From: Mesohalobacter salilacus
GTDB taxonomy: Bacteria; Bacteroidota; Bacteroidia; Flavobacteriales; Flavobacteriaceae
NCBI GenBank assembly: GCA_003931895.1
Contig: RRZV01000017.1
Coordinates: 62,001-126,000 of the forward strand
DNA: 64,000 bases
Direction: 5' to 3'
Below the pieces are notes generated by a model, which saw only the letters and a program-made list of their open reading frames with translations, was not told the DNA's origin and did not search any database. This document shows positions 41,316 through 50,190 of this stretch, one piece after another. Each line of letters opens with the position of its first letter. Positions within the stretch are counted from its first letter, which is position 1. A program made the translations under genes and the position numbers.

Positions 41316-42811
41316 TGTCTTTAAAATCTTTTGCTGCAGGAATTTACGCCAAATGGACGCGCCGACAAATTAATCGTTGGGCTAACAATCCTATTGAAAC
41401 ACAACAAAAAGTGTTTAAAAATTTGACGACTAAAGCTAAAGATACTGCCTTTGGTAAAGACCACAACTTTAAAAATATTCAAACGCCTAAAGATTTCGCA
41501 AAGCAAGTGCCCATTAGAGATTATGAACAGCTAAAACCTTACGTTGATCGAGTGGTTGATGGCGAAAAAGACATTTTATGGCCTGGTTTGCCTTTATACT
41601 TTGCAAAAACATCAGGCACAACGAGTGGAGCAAAATATATTCCATTGACTAAAGACTCTATGCCAACGCATATCCAAGCAGCGAGAAATGCCATATTGAG
41701 TTACATTGCTGAAACAGGAAACACCGCATTTGTCGATGGCAAAATGATTTTTCTACAGGGCAGTCCAGAATTGAGCGAAACCAATGGTATAAAAACGGGT
41801 CGGTTGTCTGGAATAGTAGCACACTTTGTGCCGTCTTATCTTCAGAAAAACCGCTTACCAAGTTGGGAAGTTAATTGTATCGATGACTGGGAAACCAAGG
41901 TTAATGCCATTGTCAAAGAAACTATCCATCAAGATATGACGGTAATAAGTGGTATACCGTCTTGGGTGCAAACTTATTTTGAAAAATTGAAAGACGCTTC
42001 TGGTAAACCCATTGGAGATTTGTTCAAAAATCTCGAACTCTTCATTTATGGCGGTTTGAATTACGAACCCTATCGCCCCAAATTTGAAAAACTTATCGGA
42101 AGAAAAATCAGTAGTATTGAACTGTATCCGGCTTCAGAAGGGTTTTTTGCCTTTCAAAATGAACAAAACGATAAAGGAATGCTGTTACAACTCAACTCAG
42201 GAATGTTTTATGAGTTTATAAAATCAGAAGAGTTTTTTGAAGACAACCCCAAAGTTTACAGTTTAGATGAAGTTGAAATAAATCAAAATTACGTTTTAAT
42301 TATTTCTACAAATGCTGGCCTATGGCGATACAATATTGGTGATACTATTCAATTTACAAGCCTAAAACCCTATAAAATTATAGTTTCAGGTAGAATTAAG
42401 CACTTTATTTCAGCCTTCGGTGAACACGTGATAGGCAGCGAAGTAGAAAATGCTATGAAAATCGCCTGTCAACAACACCAGTGTAGCATTAATGAATTTA
42501 CGGTGGCGCCTCAAGTCAATCCCGATAAAGGCTTACCCTATCACGAATGGTGGATAGAGTTTGATCAACCGCCAAAAGACCTCAACCAATTTACTGAAAC
42601 CATAGACCAATCTTTGATAGAACAAAACAGCTATTACAAGGATTTACGCGAAGGTAAAATGCTAAGGGCTATCGTTATAAGAAGTTTACCAGCGGAAAGT
42701 TTTAATGCTTATATGAAGTCTATAGGAAAATTAGGCGGTCAAAATAAAATACCAAGATTGTCAGATAACCGTAAAATTGCTGAGCAACTTTCAAAACTTT
42801 TAAAATCTTAA
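41315..42811 (+). CDS. GH3-family acyl-acid amido synthetase-like protein
   Basis: 498 residues of the GH3 fold, related to acyl-adenylating enzymes. The ATP motif is YFAKTSGTTSGAKYIPLT, the second motif ELYPASEGFFAFQ, and further conserved parts are NAGLWRYNIGDTIQF and SAFGEHVIGSEVENAM. Plant GH3 enzymes join amino acids to jasmonate or auxin; the bacterial role is unknown and probably is conjugation of a carboxylic acid to an amine. Start ATG at 41315, one-base overlap with the M23 stop, three bases before the DUF6909 gene. Cytosolic. Confidence 0.9.
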   Translation: MSLKSFAAGIYAKWTRRQINRWANNPIETQQKVFKNLTTKAKDTAFGKDHNFKNIQTPKDFAKQVPIRDYEQLKPYVDRVVDGEKDILWPGLPLYFAKTSGTTSGAKYIPLTKDSMPTHIQAARNAILSYIAETGNTAFVDGKMIFLQGSPELSETNGIKTGRLSGIVAHFVPSYLQKNRLPSWEVNCIDDWETKVNAIVKETIHQDMTVISGIPSWVQTYFEKLKDASGKPIGDLFKNLELFIYGGLNYEPYRPKFEKLIGRKISSIELYPASEGFFAFQNEQNDKGMLLQLNSGMFYEFIKSEEFFEDNPKVYSLDEVEINQNYVLIISTNAGLWRYNIGDTIQFTSLKPYKIIVSGRIKHFISAFGEHVIGSEVENAMKIACQQHQCSINEFTVAPQVNPDKGLPYHEWWIEFDQPPKDLNQFTETIDQSLIEQNSYYKDLREGKMLRAIVIRSLPAESFNAYMKSIGKLGGQNKIPRLSDNRKIAEQLSKLLKS

Positions 42812-42814
42812 TTA

Positions 42815-44467
42815 ATGAAAAAAAATATTGATAACCATAGAAATCGTGCTCAAGAAAGCACCGCAGCCATAGAACGGATTTACATCACCATGCGGCATTT
42901 GTTTATCCGTGGATTCTACAAACCTATGGGGGTTTCAGGAAAAACCTTAAGAGAGTCATTACTGACTTTAAGACCAGAAATATACGGCAGTATAGCCGAA
43001 CCAAAAGTAGAATTAAACGGTTTACTTTATGTGATGGAAAGACTACCTTTAGGCATTGAGCAGTGCCAATTCATCAATTTAACCAGCGATGAAGGTTATG
43101 CCGACTCTCATTTTAAAGCCATTATTCCGCTTAAAAGAAGACGTAATTGCTACCGCATAGATGATGAACAAATGAATATAGAGATTACACGCGGTCGAAG
43201 TGATATCTATGATGTGTTGACTCATCTCACTTTTTTGGTTATTGAGTCACATAAAATTATGGAAAACGTCATTATCGATGAAGGCAATAATTTAACAAGA
43301 GACTGGGATAAACTGAAAATGGCGATAAAAAAACCTGAACTGTCACAAAAAGAAAAAGAGGTTGCTATAACGCACACCGCCAATATTTTAGGGCGAACTT
43401 TTCATGAAGTCAATGAAGTCTATGCTAAATTTGCAACACCAGACGACGAACATCGGTTTTTAAAAATTATCTATTATTTAGGTAAGCTGGCTTTAGAAGA
43501 ATTTATTGAAAGTGAAAAACGCATCATTACCTTTAGTCCTGTTCTAAGAGAACGTTTAGGTCATCATATTCACGGAGAGCTTTGGGCTAATACCATTAAA
43601 TCTACACTTAAAAAGCATGGCTTATTAGAACGTGAGTTGCATATCATCAGTGCCAATATGCATTCGGTGATGAATACATTATTTGCCAAGCCCGCTTTAA
43701 AAGAGTTTTGTGAATCTAAATCTGATTTAGAAATTTATGAAGCTCTAAGCAATAGCGACAACCAAAAATTAAGGGATAAAGTTACAGCCTATGCCTTAAA
43801 AAAAGGTATGATTTATATCAAAGACCAAAGCGGAACCAATATTGATGTCCAAATTTTTGATATGTCAAAAACCGATCAGCATAAAAACACACCTGTTATT
43901 ATAGTTATGGACTATGCTTTTGGTGAACAAGCCTACGAAACAATGGACGAGCTATTAAAGCCTTTTAAAACTATGTCAAATAAACCAAAATATCTCAATG
44001 TCGATTCGATTTCTATTATGGGAAAGGCTGGAATTTTGGAAGGCGCAAAAGGTGATATTATGATTCCAAAAGCGCATTTGTTTGAAGGCACCGCAGATAA
44101 TTATCCTTTCACGAATGAATTAAAAATAGAAGACATCAAAGGTCATGGTCTTGATGTTTTTGGCGGCACTATGGTTTCCGTTTTGGGAACTTCACTTCAA
44201 AATCGGGATTTACTTAAGTTCTTTCACGACTCCACTTGGGATGTTATCGGTCTTGAAATGGAAGGCGCGCATTACCAAAAAGCCATTCAAGCTGCTGCAC
44301 GCTTAAGAGGAAACATAAAACCCAATATCAAAGTCCGTTACGCCTATTATGCCAGTGATAATCCATTAGAAACTGGAAGCACTTTAGCTTCTGGTGGTTT
44401 AGGCACGAGCGGTGTAAAACCTACGTATTTAATAACGGAGAAGATATTAGAGCAAATCTTAAGTTAA
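42815..44467 (+). CDS. DUF6909-like protein with phosphorylase-like C-terminus
   Basis: 550 residues, no signal or membrane helix, so cytosolic. The N-terminal half begins with helical RAQESTAAIERIYITMRHLF, and ERLPLGIEQCQFINLTSDEG with ITRGRSDIYDVLTHLTFLV marks the flavobacterial DUF6909 type. The last about 200 residues, with VIIVMDYAFGEQAYE, KYLNVDSISIMGKAGILEGAKG and VIGLEMEGAHYQKAIQ (Glu near residue 480), resemble the nucleoside phosphorylase/nucleosidase fold. Third gene of an operon with an M23 peptidase and a GH3 enzyme. A role in nucleoside or sugar-phosphate metabolism is inferred only. Confidence 0.75.
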   Translation: MKKNIDNHRNRAQESTAAIERIYITMRHLFIRGFYKPMGVSGKTLRESLLTLRPEIYGSIAEPKVELNGLLYVMERLPLGIEQCQFINLTSDEGYADSHFKAIIPLKRRRNCYRIDDEQMNIEITRGRSDIYDVLTHLTFLVIESHKIMENVIIDEGNNLTRDWDKLKMAIKKPELSQKEKEVAITHTANILGRTFHEVNEVYAKFATPDDEHRFLKIIYYLGKLALEEFIESEKRIITFSPVLRERLGHHIHGELWANTIKSTLKKHGLLERELHIISANMHSVMNTLFAKPALKEFCESKSDLEIYEALSNSDNQKLRDKVTAYALKKGMIYIKDQSGTNIDVQIFDMSKTDQHKNTPVIIVMDYAFGEQAYETMDELLKPFKTMSNKPKYLNVDSISIMGKAGILEGAKGDIMIPKAHLFEGTADNYPFTNELKIEDIKGHGLDVFGGTMVSVLGTSLQNRDLLKFFHDSTWDVIGLEMEGAHYQKAIQAAARLRGNIKPNIKVRYAYYASDNPLETGSTLASGGLGTSGVKPTYLITEKILEQILS

Positions 44468-44476
44468 GCTGCAATT

Positions 44477-44761
44477 TTATGCAGATATTGGTTTCATCTT
44501 GATTTGTCCGCCAATAGCTTTCAGCACTTTCACTATGGTTTCAAACTGTGGTTTCGAGCCTTCTGACAAGGCTTTGTAAAGACTGGGTCTACTCATTCCA
44601 GTTTTTTCTGCAATTTTAGACATACCTATCGATTTCGCAACGTGTCCAATTGCAACAATCAAATCTGAACTACCTCCTTCTTCAAGAGCTGTGTTCAGAT
44701 ATTCAACAACCATATCTTCGTTATCTAAATATTCTGCTATATTAAATTTTGAGGTTTTCAT
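44477..44761 (-). CDS. XRE-type antitoxin (HigA-2-like)
   Basis: 94 residues from the ATG at 44761. N-terminal FNIAEYLDNEDMVVEYLNTAL and the HTH region IGMSKIAEKTGMSRPSLYKALSEGSKPQFETIV match addiction-module antitoxins of the HigA-2 type. It follows the toxin gene by one base on the same strand. Expected to bind the toxin and repress the shared promoter. Confidence 0.88.
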   Translation of the reverse strand: MKTSKFNIAEYLDNEDMVVEYLNTALEEGGSSDLIVAIGHVAKSIGMSKIAEKTGMSRPSLYKALSEGSKPQFETIVKVLKAIGGQIKMKPISA

Positions 44762-44762
44762 T

Positions 44763-45065
44763 TCAATTGTTTTTAATACTGTTCCAAATGTTTTTAGCTT
44801 TTTCGATATCTTTTTTTTGAGAAGACTTATCTCCTCCAATTAGAAGAATTATAATCTTTTTACCTTTTTGTTTAAGGTATACACGGTAGCCTTTAGCATA
44901 ATTAATTCTCATTTCATTTATTCCATTGCCTACGGGTTTACAATCTCCAAAATGTTCATCTGTTTCAAGTTTTTGAATCCGAAAAAGTATTTTAGATTTC
45001 GCTCGAATATCTTTAAGTTTTCTAATCCATTTATTAAATTCATCTGTTTTCTCAATAAAAAACAT
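44763..45065 (-). CDS. RelE/HigB-type toxin
   Basis: 100 residues from the ATG at 45065. Phrases FFIEKTDEFNKWIRKLKD, RIQKLETDEHFGDCKPVG, YAKGYRVYLKQKGKKIIILL and GGDKSSQKKDIEKAK are those of RelE-superfamily killer proteins ('addiction module killer'). It cleaves mRNA on the ribosome when free. The toxin-first gene order is of HigBA type. An inverted repeat overlapping a -7 box lies upstream. Confidence 0.9.
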   Translation of the reverse strand: MFFIEKTDEFNKWIRKLKDIRAKSKILFRIQKLETDEHFGDCKPVGNGINEMRINYAKGYRVYLKQKGKKIIILLIGGDKSSQKKDIEKAKNIWNSIKNN

Positions 45066-45075
45066 CAATAACTGT

Positions 45076-45099
45076 ATCTATTTGAATACAAAAATAGAT
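45076..45099 (-). promoter_or_regulatory. Candidate operator/promoter of the HigBA-like pair
   Basis: ATCTATTT (45076-45083) and AAATAGAT (45092-45099) form an 8-bp inverted repeat with an 8-base spacer. On the minus strand TATTTTTG (45089-45096) matches TAnnTTTG and lies inside it, as expected for an autoregulated promoter. Confidence 0.5.
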
Positions 45100-45159
45100 G
45101 TTTTTATGAGTATATAAAAATAATATTTAGCAAATTTTTCTTCCTGAGTTAAAATTAAA

Positions 45160-45843
45160 CTAAGCTGCAACGGCCATTGTTAACAGGCTCAGTTTAACAT
45201 TTTTTAATTTTGATAATTGGATAAAGCAGGCTTCTGCTGTTGCGCCCGTTGTAATCAAGTCATCAACTAAAACTAAATGTTTACCTTCAAATGTTTTTTT
45301 GGTTTTGAGCTTAAAGTTATGTTCTATAACATCAGTTCTGGCTAATCGATTTTTAAAAACCTGGGTTCTTGAATAATGATGTCGATAAAGGATGTTGTCA
45401 TTGTATTCACAGTCTAAAACTTGACTAAGGGCTTTGGCGTAACCTTCTACTTGATTATAACCGCGCTGACGTCTTCTACGCGCATGAATGGGAACAGGAA
45501 TAATAACATCAAAACTTTGAGACCAACTTTTTTGTTTAAGATTTTCGCCGTGCCATAAACCCAAATATCGGCTGATTTGTTCCTGTTGCTTATATTTTAA
45601 TTGATGAATAAGTTTTTGGGTTTTATTTCCTTTTTCAAAATACAACAAAGCATCAGCATTAGTTAAACGAACACGCCCTTTAAGTTTATCGGTAATTAAA
45701 TTATCCTTTGAATCTTTCCAGTCGCAAGCCGGAATATCAAACCTGCAATGAGTGCACAATAATTCCTCGCCAGTATGCAAAGCCGATTCACACGACATAC
45801 AAACTTGCGGAAACAGCAAGTCGATTAAGCCTTTGAAAAGCAT
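45160..45843 (-). CDS. comF: ComF-family phosphoribosyltransferase-like protein
   Basis: 227 residues. N-terminal paired Cys motifs (CMSCES, CTHCRF) followed by LKYKQQEQISRYLG and a type I phosphoribosyltransferase fold with the PRPP loop VDDLITTGAT; RRRRQRGYNQVEGYAKAL is also typical. ComF proteins take part in DNA uptake in competent bacteria, but the biochemical role is unclear. Cytosolic, single gene with AT-rich sequence on each side. Confidence 0.9.
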   Translation of the reverse strand: MLFKGLIDLLFPQVCMSCESALHTGEELLCTHCRFDIPACDWKDSKDNLITDKLKGRVRLTNADALLYFEKGNKTQKLIHQLKYKQQEQISRYLGLWHGENLKQKSWSQSFDVIIPVPIHARRRRQRGYNQVEGYAKALSQVLDCEYNDNILYRHHYSRTQVFKNRLARTDVIEHNFKLKTKKTFEGKHLVLVDDLITTGATAEACFIQLSKLKNVKLSLLTMAVAA

Positions 45844-45933
45844 AATGCTTAAATTATATCAATCAAGGAAATAAAAAATCCCTCGAAGATTTTTAAGATT
45901 CTTCTTTCAAGCTTTCTTAATACCTTGAAAAAA

Positions 45934-47199
45934 TTAAAGCTCCAACGCCTTTTTCACATCACCATCCATTAGCAATTCTTCTGGGTTTTCTAAAGCTTTT
46001 TTCACTTCAACAAGAAAACCAACAGACTCTTTACCATCAATAATTCTGTGGTCGTAAGATAGGGCGACATACATGATTGGACGTATTTTGACTTCTCCAT
46101 CAATGGCTACTGGGCGCTCTACGATGTTGTGCATCCCTAAAATACCACTTTGTGGTGGATTAATAATTGGCGTAGATAACATTGAACCAAATACGCCGCC
46201 GTTTGAAATCGTAAACGTTCCACCAGTCATTTCATCAACTGTGATTTTGCCATCTCGAGCTCGTGTTGCAAGATTTTTAACTTCTTGCTCAACACCTCTA
46301 AAGCTCAAGTTTTCAGCATTTCTAATCACAGGCACCATCAAGCCTTTTGGCCCAGAAACGGCTACACTGATGTCCTTATAGTCATACGTGATCATTTCTT
46401 TACCATCTACCATGCTATTGACCGCAGGATATTCATCTAAAGCTCTTACCACAGCAAGGGTAAAAAATGACATGAAGCCTAAACTCACACCGTGTTTTTC
46501 TTTAAACTCCTCTTTGTATTGTTTTCTAATGTCAAAAATAGGCTGCATATCCACTTCATTAAACGTGGTCAACATTGCCGTTTCATTTTTAGCACTCACA
46601 AGACGTTCAGCAACTTTACGCCTCAACATGGAGAGTTTTGTTCTGCTCTCGCCACGTTTACCTTTTCCAGGCGTGCCCATAGCGGGTTTTGATTCTGCTT
46701 TCACAGCATCATCTTTGGTGATACGGCCATCACGTCCAGTGCCTTTAACATCGTCTGTGGAAATCTCTTTTTCATCAAGAATTTTCTTGGCTGCTGGAGA
46801 AGGAGAGCCGCTAGCGTAGGTAGTCTCTCCAGAAGCCTCCCCCGAAGGGGTGGTTTTTTGTTCTGACTCTTCTTTAGAAGATTCTTGTTCTTTTTTCTCG
46901 GAGGGACTAGAAGACGCCTGTTCTCCTCCTTTGGAGGATTCAGAGGAGGCCTCAGGCTTATCAGCATCGGTATCTATAAGGCAAACCACTTCGCCGACTT
47001 GGACAACATCTCCTTCTTCGGCTTTAAGTGTAATAATTCCGCTAGCTTCTGCGGGAAGCTCAAGCGTTGCTTTATCGCTGTCGATTTCGGCTATGTTTTG
47101 GTCTTTTTCTACATAATCGCCGTCTTGGACTAACCATTCTGCGATTTCAACTTCGCTGATGGATTCTCCGGGTGAAGGAACTTTCATTTCTAGAGCCAT
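45934..47199 (-). CDS. odhB: 2-oxoglutarate dehydrogenase E2 (dihydrolipoamide succinyltransferase)
   Basis: 421 residues. Lipoyl domain at the N-terminus with Lys43 in [13 protein letters not shown]; linker at about 80-130; peripheral subunit-binding domain in [20 protein letters not shown]; catalytic domain with [13 protein letters not shown] at the end. It transfers succinyl groups to CoA in the TCA cycle. The linker is Ser/Glu-rich and is encoded by palindrome-containing DNA (46836-46853 and 46924-46938), which looks like inserted dispersed repeats kept in frame. It lies after odhA with 96 bases of repeat-like spacer, same strand. Confidence 0.95.
   Translation of the reverse strand: MALEMKVPSPGESISEVEIAEWLVQDGDYVEKDQNIAEIDSDKATLELPAEASGIITLKAEEGDVVQVGEVVCLIDTDADKPEASSESSKGGEQASSSPSEKKEQESSKEESEQKTTPSGEASGETTYASGSPSPAAKKILDEKEISTDDVKGTGRDGRITKDDAVKAESKPAMGTPGKGKRGESRTKLSMLRRKVAERLVSAKNETAMLTTFNEVDMQPIFDIRKQYKEEFKEKHGVSLGFMSFFTLAVVRALDEYPAVNSMVDGKEMITYDYKDISVAVSGPKGLMVPVIRNAENLSFRGVEQEVKNLATRARDGKITVDEMTGGTFTISNGGVFGSMLSTPIINPPQSGILGMHNIVERPVAIDGEVKIRPIMYVALSYDHRIIDGKESVGFLVEVKKALENPEELLMDGDVKKALEL
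46836..46938. repeat. Palindromes inside the odhB linker region
   Basis: CCTCCTTTGGAGG (46925-46937) is a palindrome with a three-base centre, one base longer on each side. The second, CCCC-GAA-GGGG, is at 46840-46850 with an outer CC/GG pair (46836-46853). Similar CCTCC...GGAGG repeats are dispersed in Flavobacteriaceae by my recollection. They code for Ser, Glu, Gly and Pro residues here. Confidence 0.55.
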
Positions 47200-47210
47200 A
47201 ATTTTTTCTT

Positions 47211-47290
47211 TAGTTATTAGCTATGCTTATTAGCTGTTATTTTATTATTTAATAATTTCTGCTACTAGCTAAAGGCTAATAGCTACTATC
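47211..47290. repeat. TAGCT/TTAGC-rich spacer between odhA and odhB
   Basis: The 96-base gap between the two genes repeats the words TTAGCT, TTATTAGC and CTAGCTA (ATTAGCTAT, TTATTAGCTG, CTAGCTAAAG, CTAATAGCTAC). It has inverted-repeat potential among them. Low complexity; no other signal seen. Confidence 0.45.
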
Positions 47291-47295
47291 TTTAT

Positions 47296-50082
47296 TTATA
47301 AGTTAAAATTATCTTTCGAAGCATCAAATACATAGTCGATGACTTCTTGGTGTCGTTTTTCAAAGCGTTTAGAACTTCCTGCTGCTGGCGAACCGTAAAA
47401 TCTTCGGCTACACACTCTAAACGATCTTGCTTTTTCGTAATGCAAAACCAGATGCGAGTAAGCGCCCATGTTTCTGGGCTCTTCTTGAGCCCAAACAATA
47501 TCTTCAGCGGAGCTGTATCGTTTTAAAACTTTTTCTATCTCCTTAATTGGAAGCGGGAAAAGTTGCTCAATACGCACTAAAGCGACATCATTTCGTTTGT
47601 CTTCTTCTTTTCGCTTTAGTAAGTCATAATAAAATTTACCACTACAAAACACCACTGATTTTGTAGGTTTAGGTTTGGCATTAGGGTCATCAATTAAAGT
47701 TTTAAATTCTCCATTGGCCAAATCTTCTTTAGTTGAAACCACTTTAGCATGTCTCAGTAAACTTTTGGGGGTAAAAATGATGAGTGGTTTTCTAAATTTA
47801 GTTTTAAGTTGTCGCCTTAAAATATGAAACAAATTGGCAGGTGTTGTACAGTTGGCGACATACATATTGTCTTTGGCACAAAGTTGAAGATAACGCTCCA
47901 TACGGGCTGAAGAATGTTCAGAGCCTTGACCTTCGTAACCGTGTGGCAACAACATGACCAAGCCATTTTGTGTTTTCCACTTGTCTTCTGCAGAAGAAAT
48001 GTATTGGTCTATCATGATTTGAGCGCCATTACTAAAATCTCCAAACTGGGCTTCCCAAATAGTAAGCGTTTGTGGACTTGCCATAGCATAACCATAATCA
48101 AAACCGACTACGCCATATTCAGACAGTAGTGAGTTGTATATATAAAAATGGGCTTTATCGTTAATATTGTTATGTAAAACAATTTCTTCTTCACTATCTT
48201 CTACTTTGATAACTGCGTGACGGTGAGAAAACGTACCGCGCTCAACATCTTGACCGCTCATTCTCACGTCATGACCTTCTTCAATAACGGAAGCGTAGGC
48301 CAAAACTTCTGCCATTCCCCAATCAAGACTATTCTTTTCAAAATACATTTTATGACGTGTGTCTACAATCTTAGCTGTTTTCCTAAGGAATTTTTTATCT
48401 TCAGGAAGTTTAGTAATGATTTCGGCTACACTATCAAGTTTTTTTAGGTCGTAAGAGGTGTCAACTGACTTGAGCATTTGATTTTGGTCAGCATATTCTG
48501 CACCTTCCCACTCTTCTTGCATAATTGGTGTGACAAAAGCATTGTCTTCTTTTTTTGAGTCAGCAAGTTTTTCTTCTAAGTCGTTTTTGTAATTTTCCTC
48601 TAACGTTTTTACATACTCATCATCGATAACGCCGCTTTCTTTTAATTTACTAGTATAAATTTCTCGAGGATTATCGTGTTTAGAAATAGCCTTGTAAAGT
48701 TGAGGTTGAGTAAATCTAGGTTCATCACCTTCATTATGTCCATATTTTCTATACCCCAATAAATCTATAAACACATCGCGCTTAAATTCCATTCTAAAGG
48801 CTAGGGCAAAGTGCATGGCGTGAACAACGGCTTCAACATCGTCTGCATTAACGTGTAAAACAGGTGAAAGGGTGACTTTACCAACATCGGTGCAATAAGT
48901 AGATGATCGTCCATCAAGGTAATTCGTGGTAAATCCAATTTGGTTATTTACCACAATGTGAATTGTGCCTTGGGTTCTATAACCTTCTAGTTTTGCCATT
49001 TGAACAATTTCGTAGGCAATACCCTGACCTGCAATAGCCGCATCGCCATGAACAACGATAGGTAGAACATTTTGTTCCTCACCGAGATGGTGATCGTCTT
49101 GCTTGGCTCTAGCAATTCCCTGAACTACAGCACCTACAGTTTCTAAGTGAGATGGGTTTGGTGCTATATTGAGGTTAATTTCTTTGCCAGAATCCGTTTT
49201 ACGTTTACAGGTCCAGCCGAGGTGGTATTTTACATCACCATCAAACACTTCTTGTTCATAGTCTTTGCCCTCAAATTCATTAAAAATCGCTTTTGTGTCT
49301 TTACCAAAAATATTGGCCAGAGTATTTAAGCGACCTCGGTGTGCCATTCCCATCACAAATTCCTTAACGCCTTGATCTGCTGCTTTTTCAATTAAAGTGT
49401 CCAAGGCTGGAATTAAACTTTCGTTTCCTTCAAGGGAAAATCGTTTCTGACCGATAAAGTTTTTATGTAAAAAACTTTCAAAAGTTACAGCTTGATTAAG
49501 CTTTTTTAAAATGTGCTTCTTTTCATCGTCACTAAACTGCGGCTGATTTTCATTCTTGTATATTCTATCCTGAATCCAAGTAACAATTTCTGGTTTTCTG
49601 ATGTAAACATATTCTATACCTATAGCATCGCAGAATACACTTTCTAAAAATTCAATGATTCTTCTTAAGCTTGCTTTACCTATTCCAATAATTTCTCCCG
49701 CACTGAATTCTTTATCCAAATCACTTTCAGAAAGGCCAAAATTTTCAATATCCAGCTTAGGTCTATATTTTCTTCGCTCTCTAACGGGGTTGGTTTTAGT
49801 AAACAGATGCCCGCGCGTTCGGTAACCGTCAATAAGTCTTATGACTTGAAATTCTTTTTGAATGCCCTCAGAGTCTTTGATGTGGCCATTTTCTTCAAAG
49901 CTGATATTTTTTTGTTGATTTTCTGATGTAGCCACCTCTTCTACGGTGTCTTTACCAAAATCAAAACCTTGGAAAAAGGCTTTCCAGCTGGGCTCAATGC
50001 TATCGGGATATATTAAATATTTTTGATAAAGTTCATCTAACTGCTGGGGATGAATACTGTTTAAAAAGGAAAATGGATCCAT
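47296..50082 (-). CDS. odhA: 2-oxoglutarate dehydrogenase E1 component
   Basis: 928 residues, the normal length. The N-terminal DPFSFLNSIHPQQLDELYQ segment binds the E2 core; FVMGMAHRGRLNTLANIFGK is the active-site His region; the thiamine diphosphate motif is VHGDAAIAGQGIAYE to VVNNQIGFTT; VQLFSHRHAV-like ERGTFSHRHAVIK and VFCSGKFYYDLL lie in the C-terminal half. It decarboxylates 2-oxoglutarate and passes the succinyl group to the odhB lipoyl domain. Cytosolic. A TAAATTTG box lies upstream at 50104-50111 on the minus strand. Confidence 0.96.
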   Translation of the reverse strand: MDPFSFLNSIHPQQLDELYQKYLIYPDSIEPSWKAFFQGFDFGKDTVEEVATSENQQKNISFEENGHIKDSEGIQKEFQVIRLIDGYRTRGHLFTKTNPVRERRKYRPKLDIENFGLSESDLDKEFSAGEIIGIGKASLRRIIEFLESVFCDAIGIEYVYIRKPEIVTWIQDRIYKNENQPQFSDDEKKHILKKLNQAVTFESFLHKNFIGQKRFSLEGNESLIPALDTLIEKAADQGVKEFVMGMAHRGRLNTLANIFGKDTKAIFNEFEGKDYEQEVFDGDVKYHLGWTCKRKTDSGKEINLNIAPNPSHLETVGAVVQGIARAKQDDHHLGEEQNVLPIVVHGDAAIAGQGIAYEIVQMAKLEGYRTQGTIHIVVNNQIGFTTNYLDGRSSTYCTDVGKVTLSPVLHVNADDVEAVVHAMHFALAFRMEFKRDVFIDLLGYRKYGHNEGDEPRFTQPQLYKAISKHDNPREIYTSKLKESGVIDDEYVKTLEENYKNDLEEKLADSKKEDNAFVTPIMQEEWEGAEYADQNQMLKSVDTSYDLKKLDSVAEIITKLPEDKKFLRKTAKIVDTRHKMYFEKNSLDWGMAEVLAYASVIEEGHDVRMSGQDVERGTFSHRHAVIKVEDSEEEIVLHNNINDKAHFYIYNSLLSEYGVVGFDYGYAMASPQTLTIWEAQFGDFSNGAQIMIDQYISSAEDKWKTQNGLVMLLPHGYEGQGSEHSSARMERYLQLCAKDNMYVANCTTPANLFHILRRQLKTKFRKPLIIFTPKSLLRHAKVVSTKEDLANGEFKTLIDDPNAKPKPTKSVVFCSGKFYYDLLKRKEEDKRNDVALVRIEQLFPLPIKEIEKVLKRYSSAEDIVWAQEEPRNMGAYSHLVLHYEKARSFRVCSRRFYGSPAAGSSKRFEKRHQEVIDYVFDASKDNFNL

Positions 50083-50103
50083 AGAGGTTCAGGATTTATA
50101 TCG

Positions 50104-50111
50104 CAAATTTA
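50104..50111 (-). promoter_or_regulatory. -7 box of odhA
   Basis: TAAATTTG on the minus strand, a full match to TAnnTTTG, 21 bases before the ATG. No clear -33 TTTG. Confidence 0.45.
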
Positions 50112-50190
50112 AGAATTTAACTCTAATGAGCTAAAGTTATTTAACGAACACTTAAGCCTTAGTAATTATTTTATAAAAAACTTACAAAAT

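Noticed and set aside
46388-46819. 143-codon open frame on the plus strand and overlapping frames
   Set aside because: They lie opposite odhB and follow from its codon use; no independent feature supports them.
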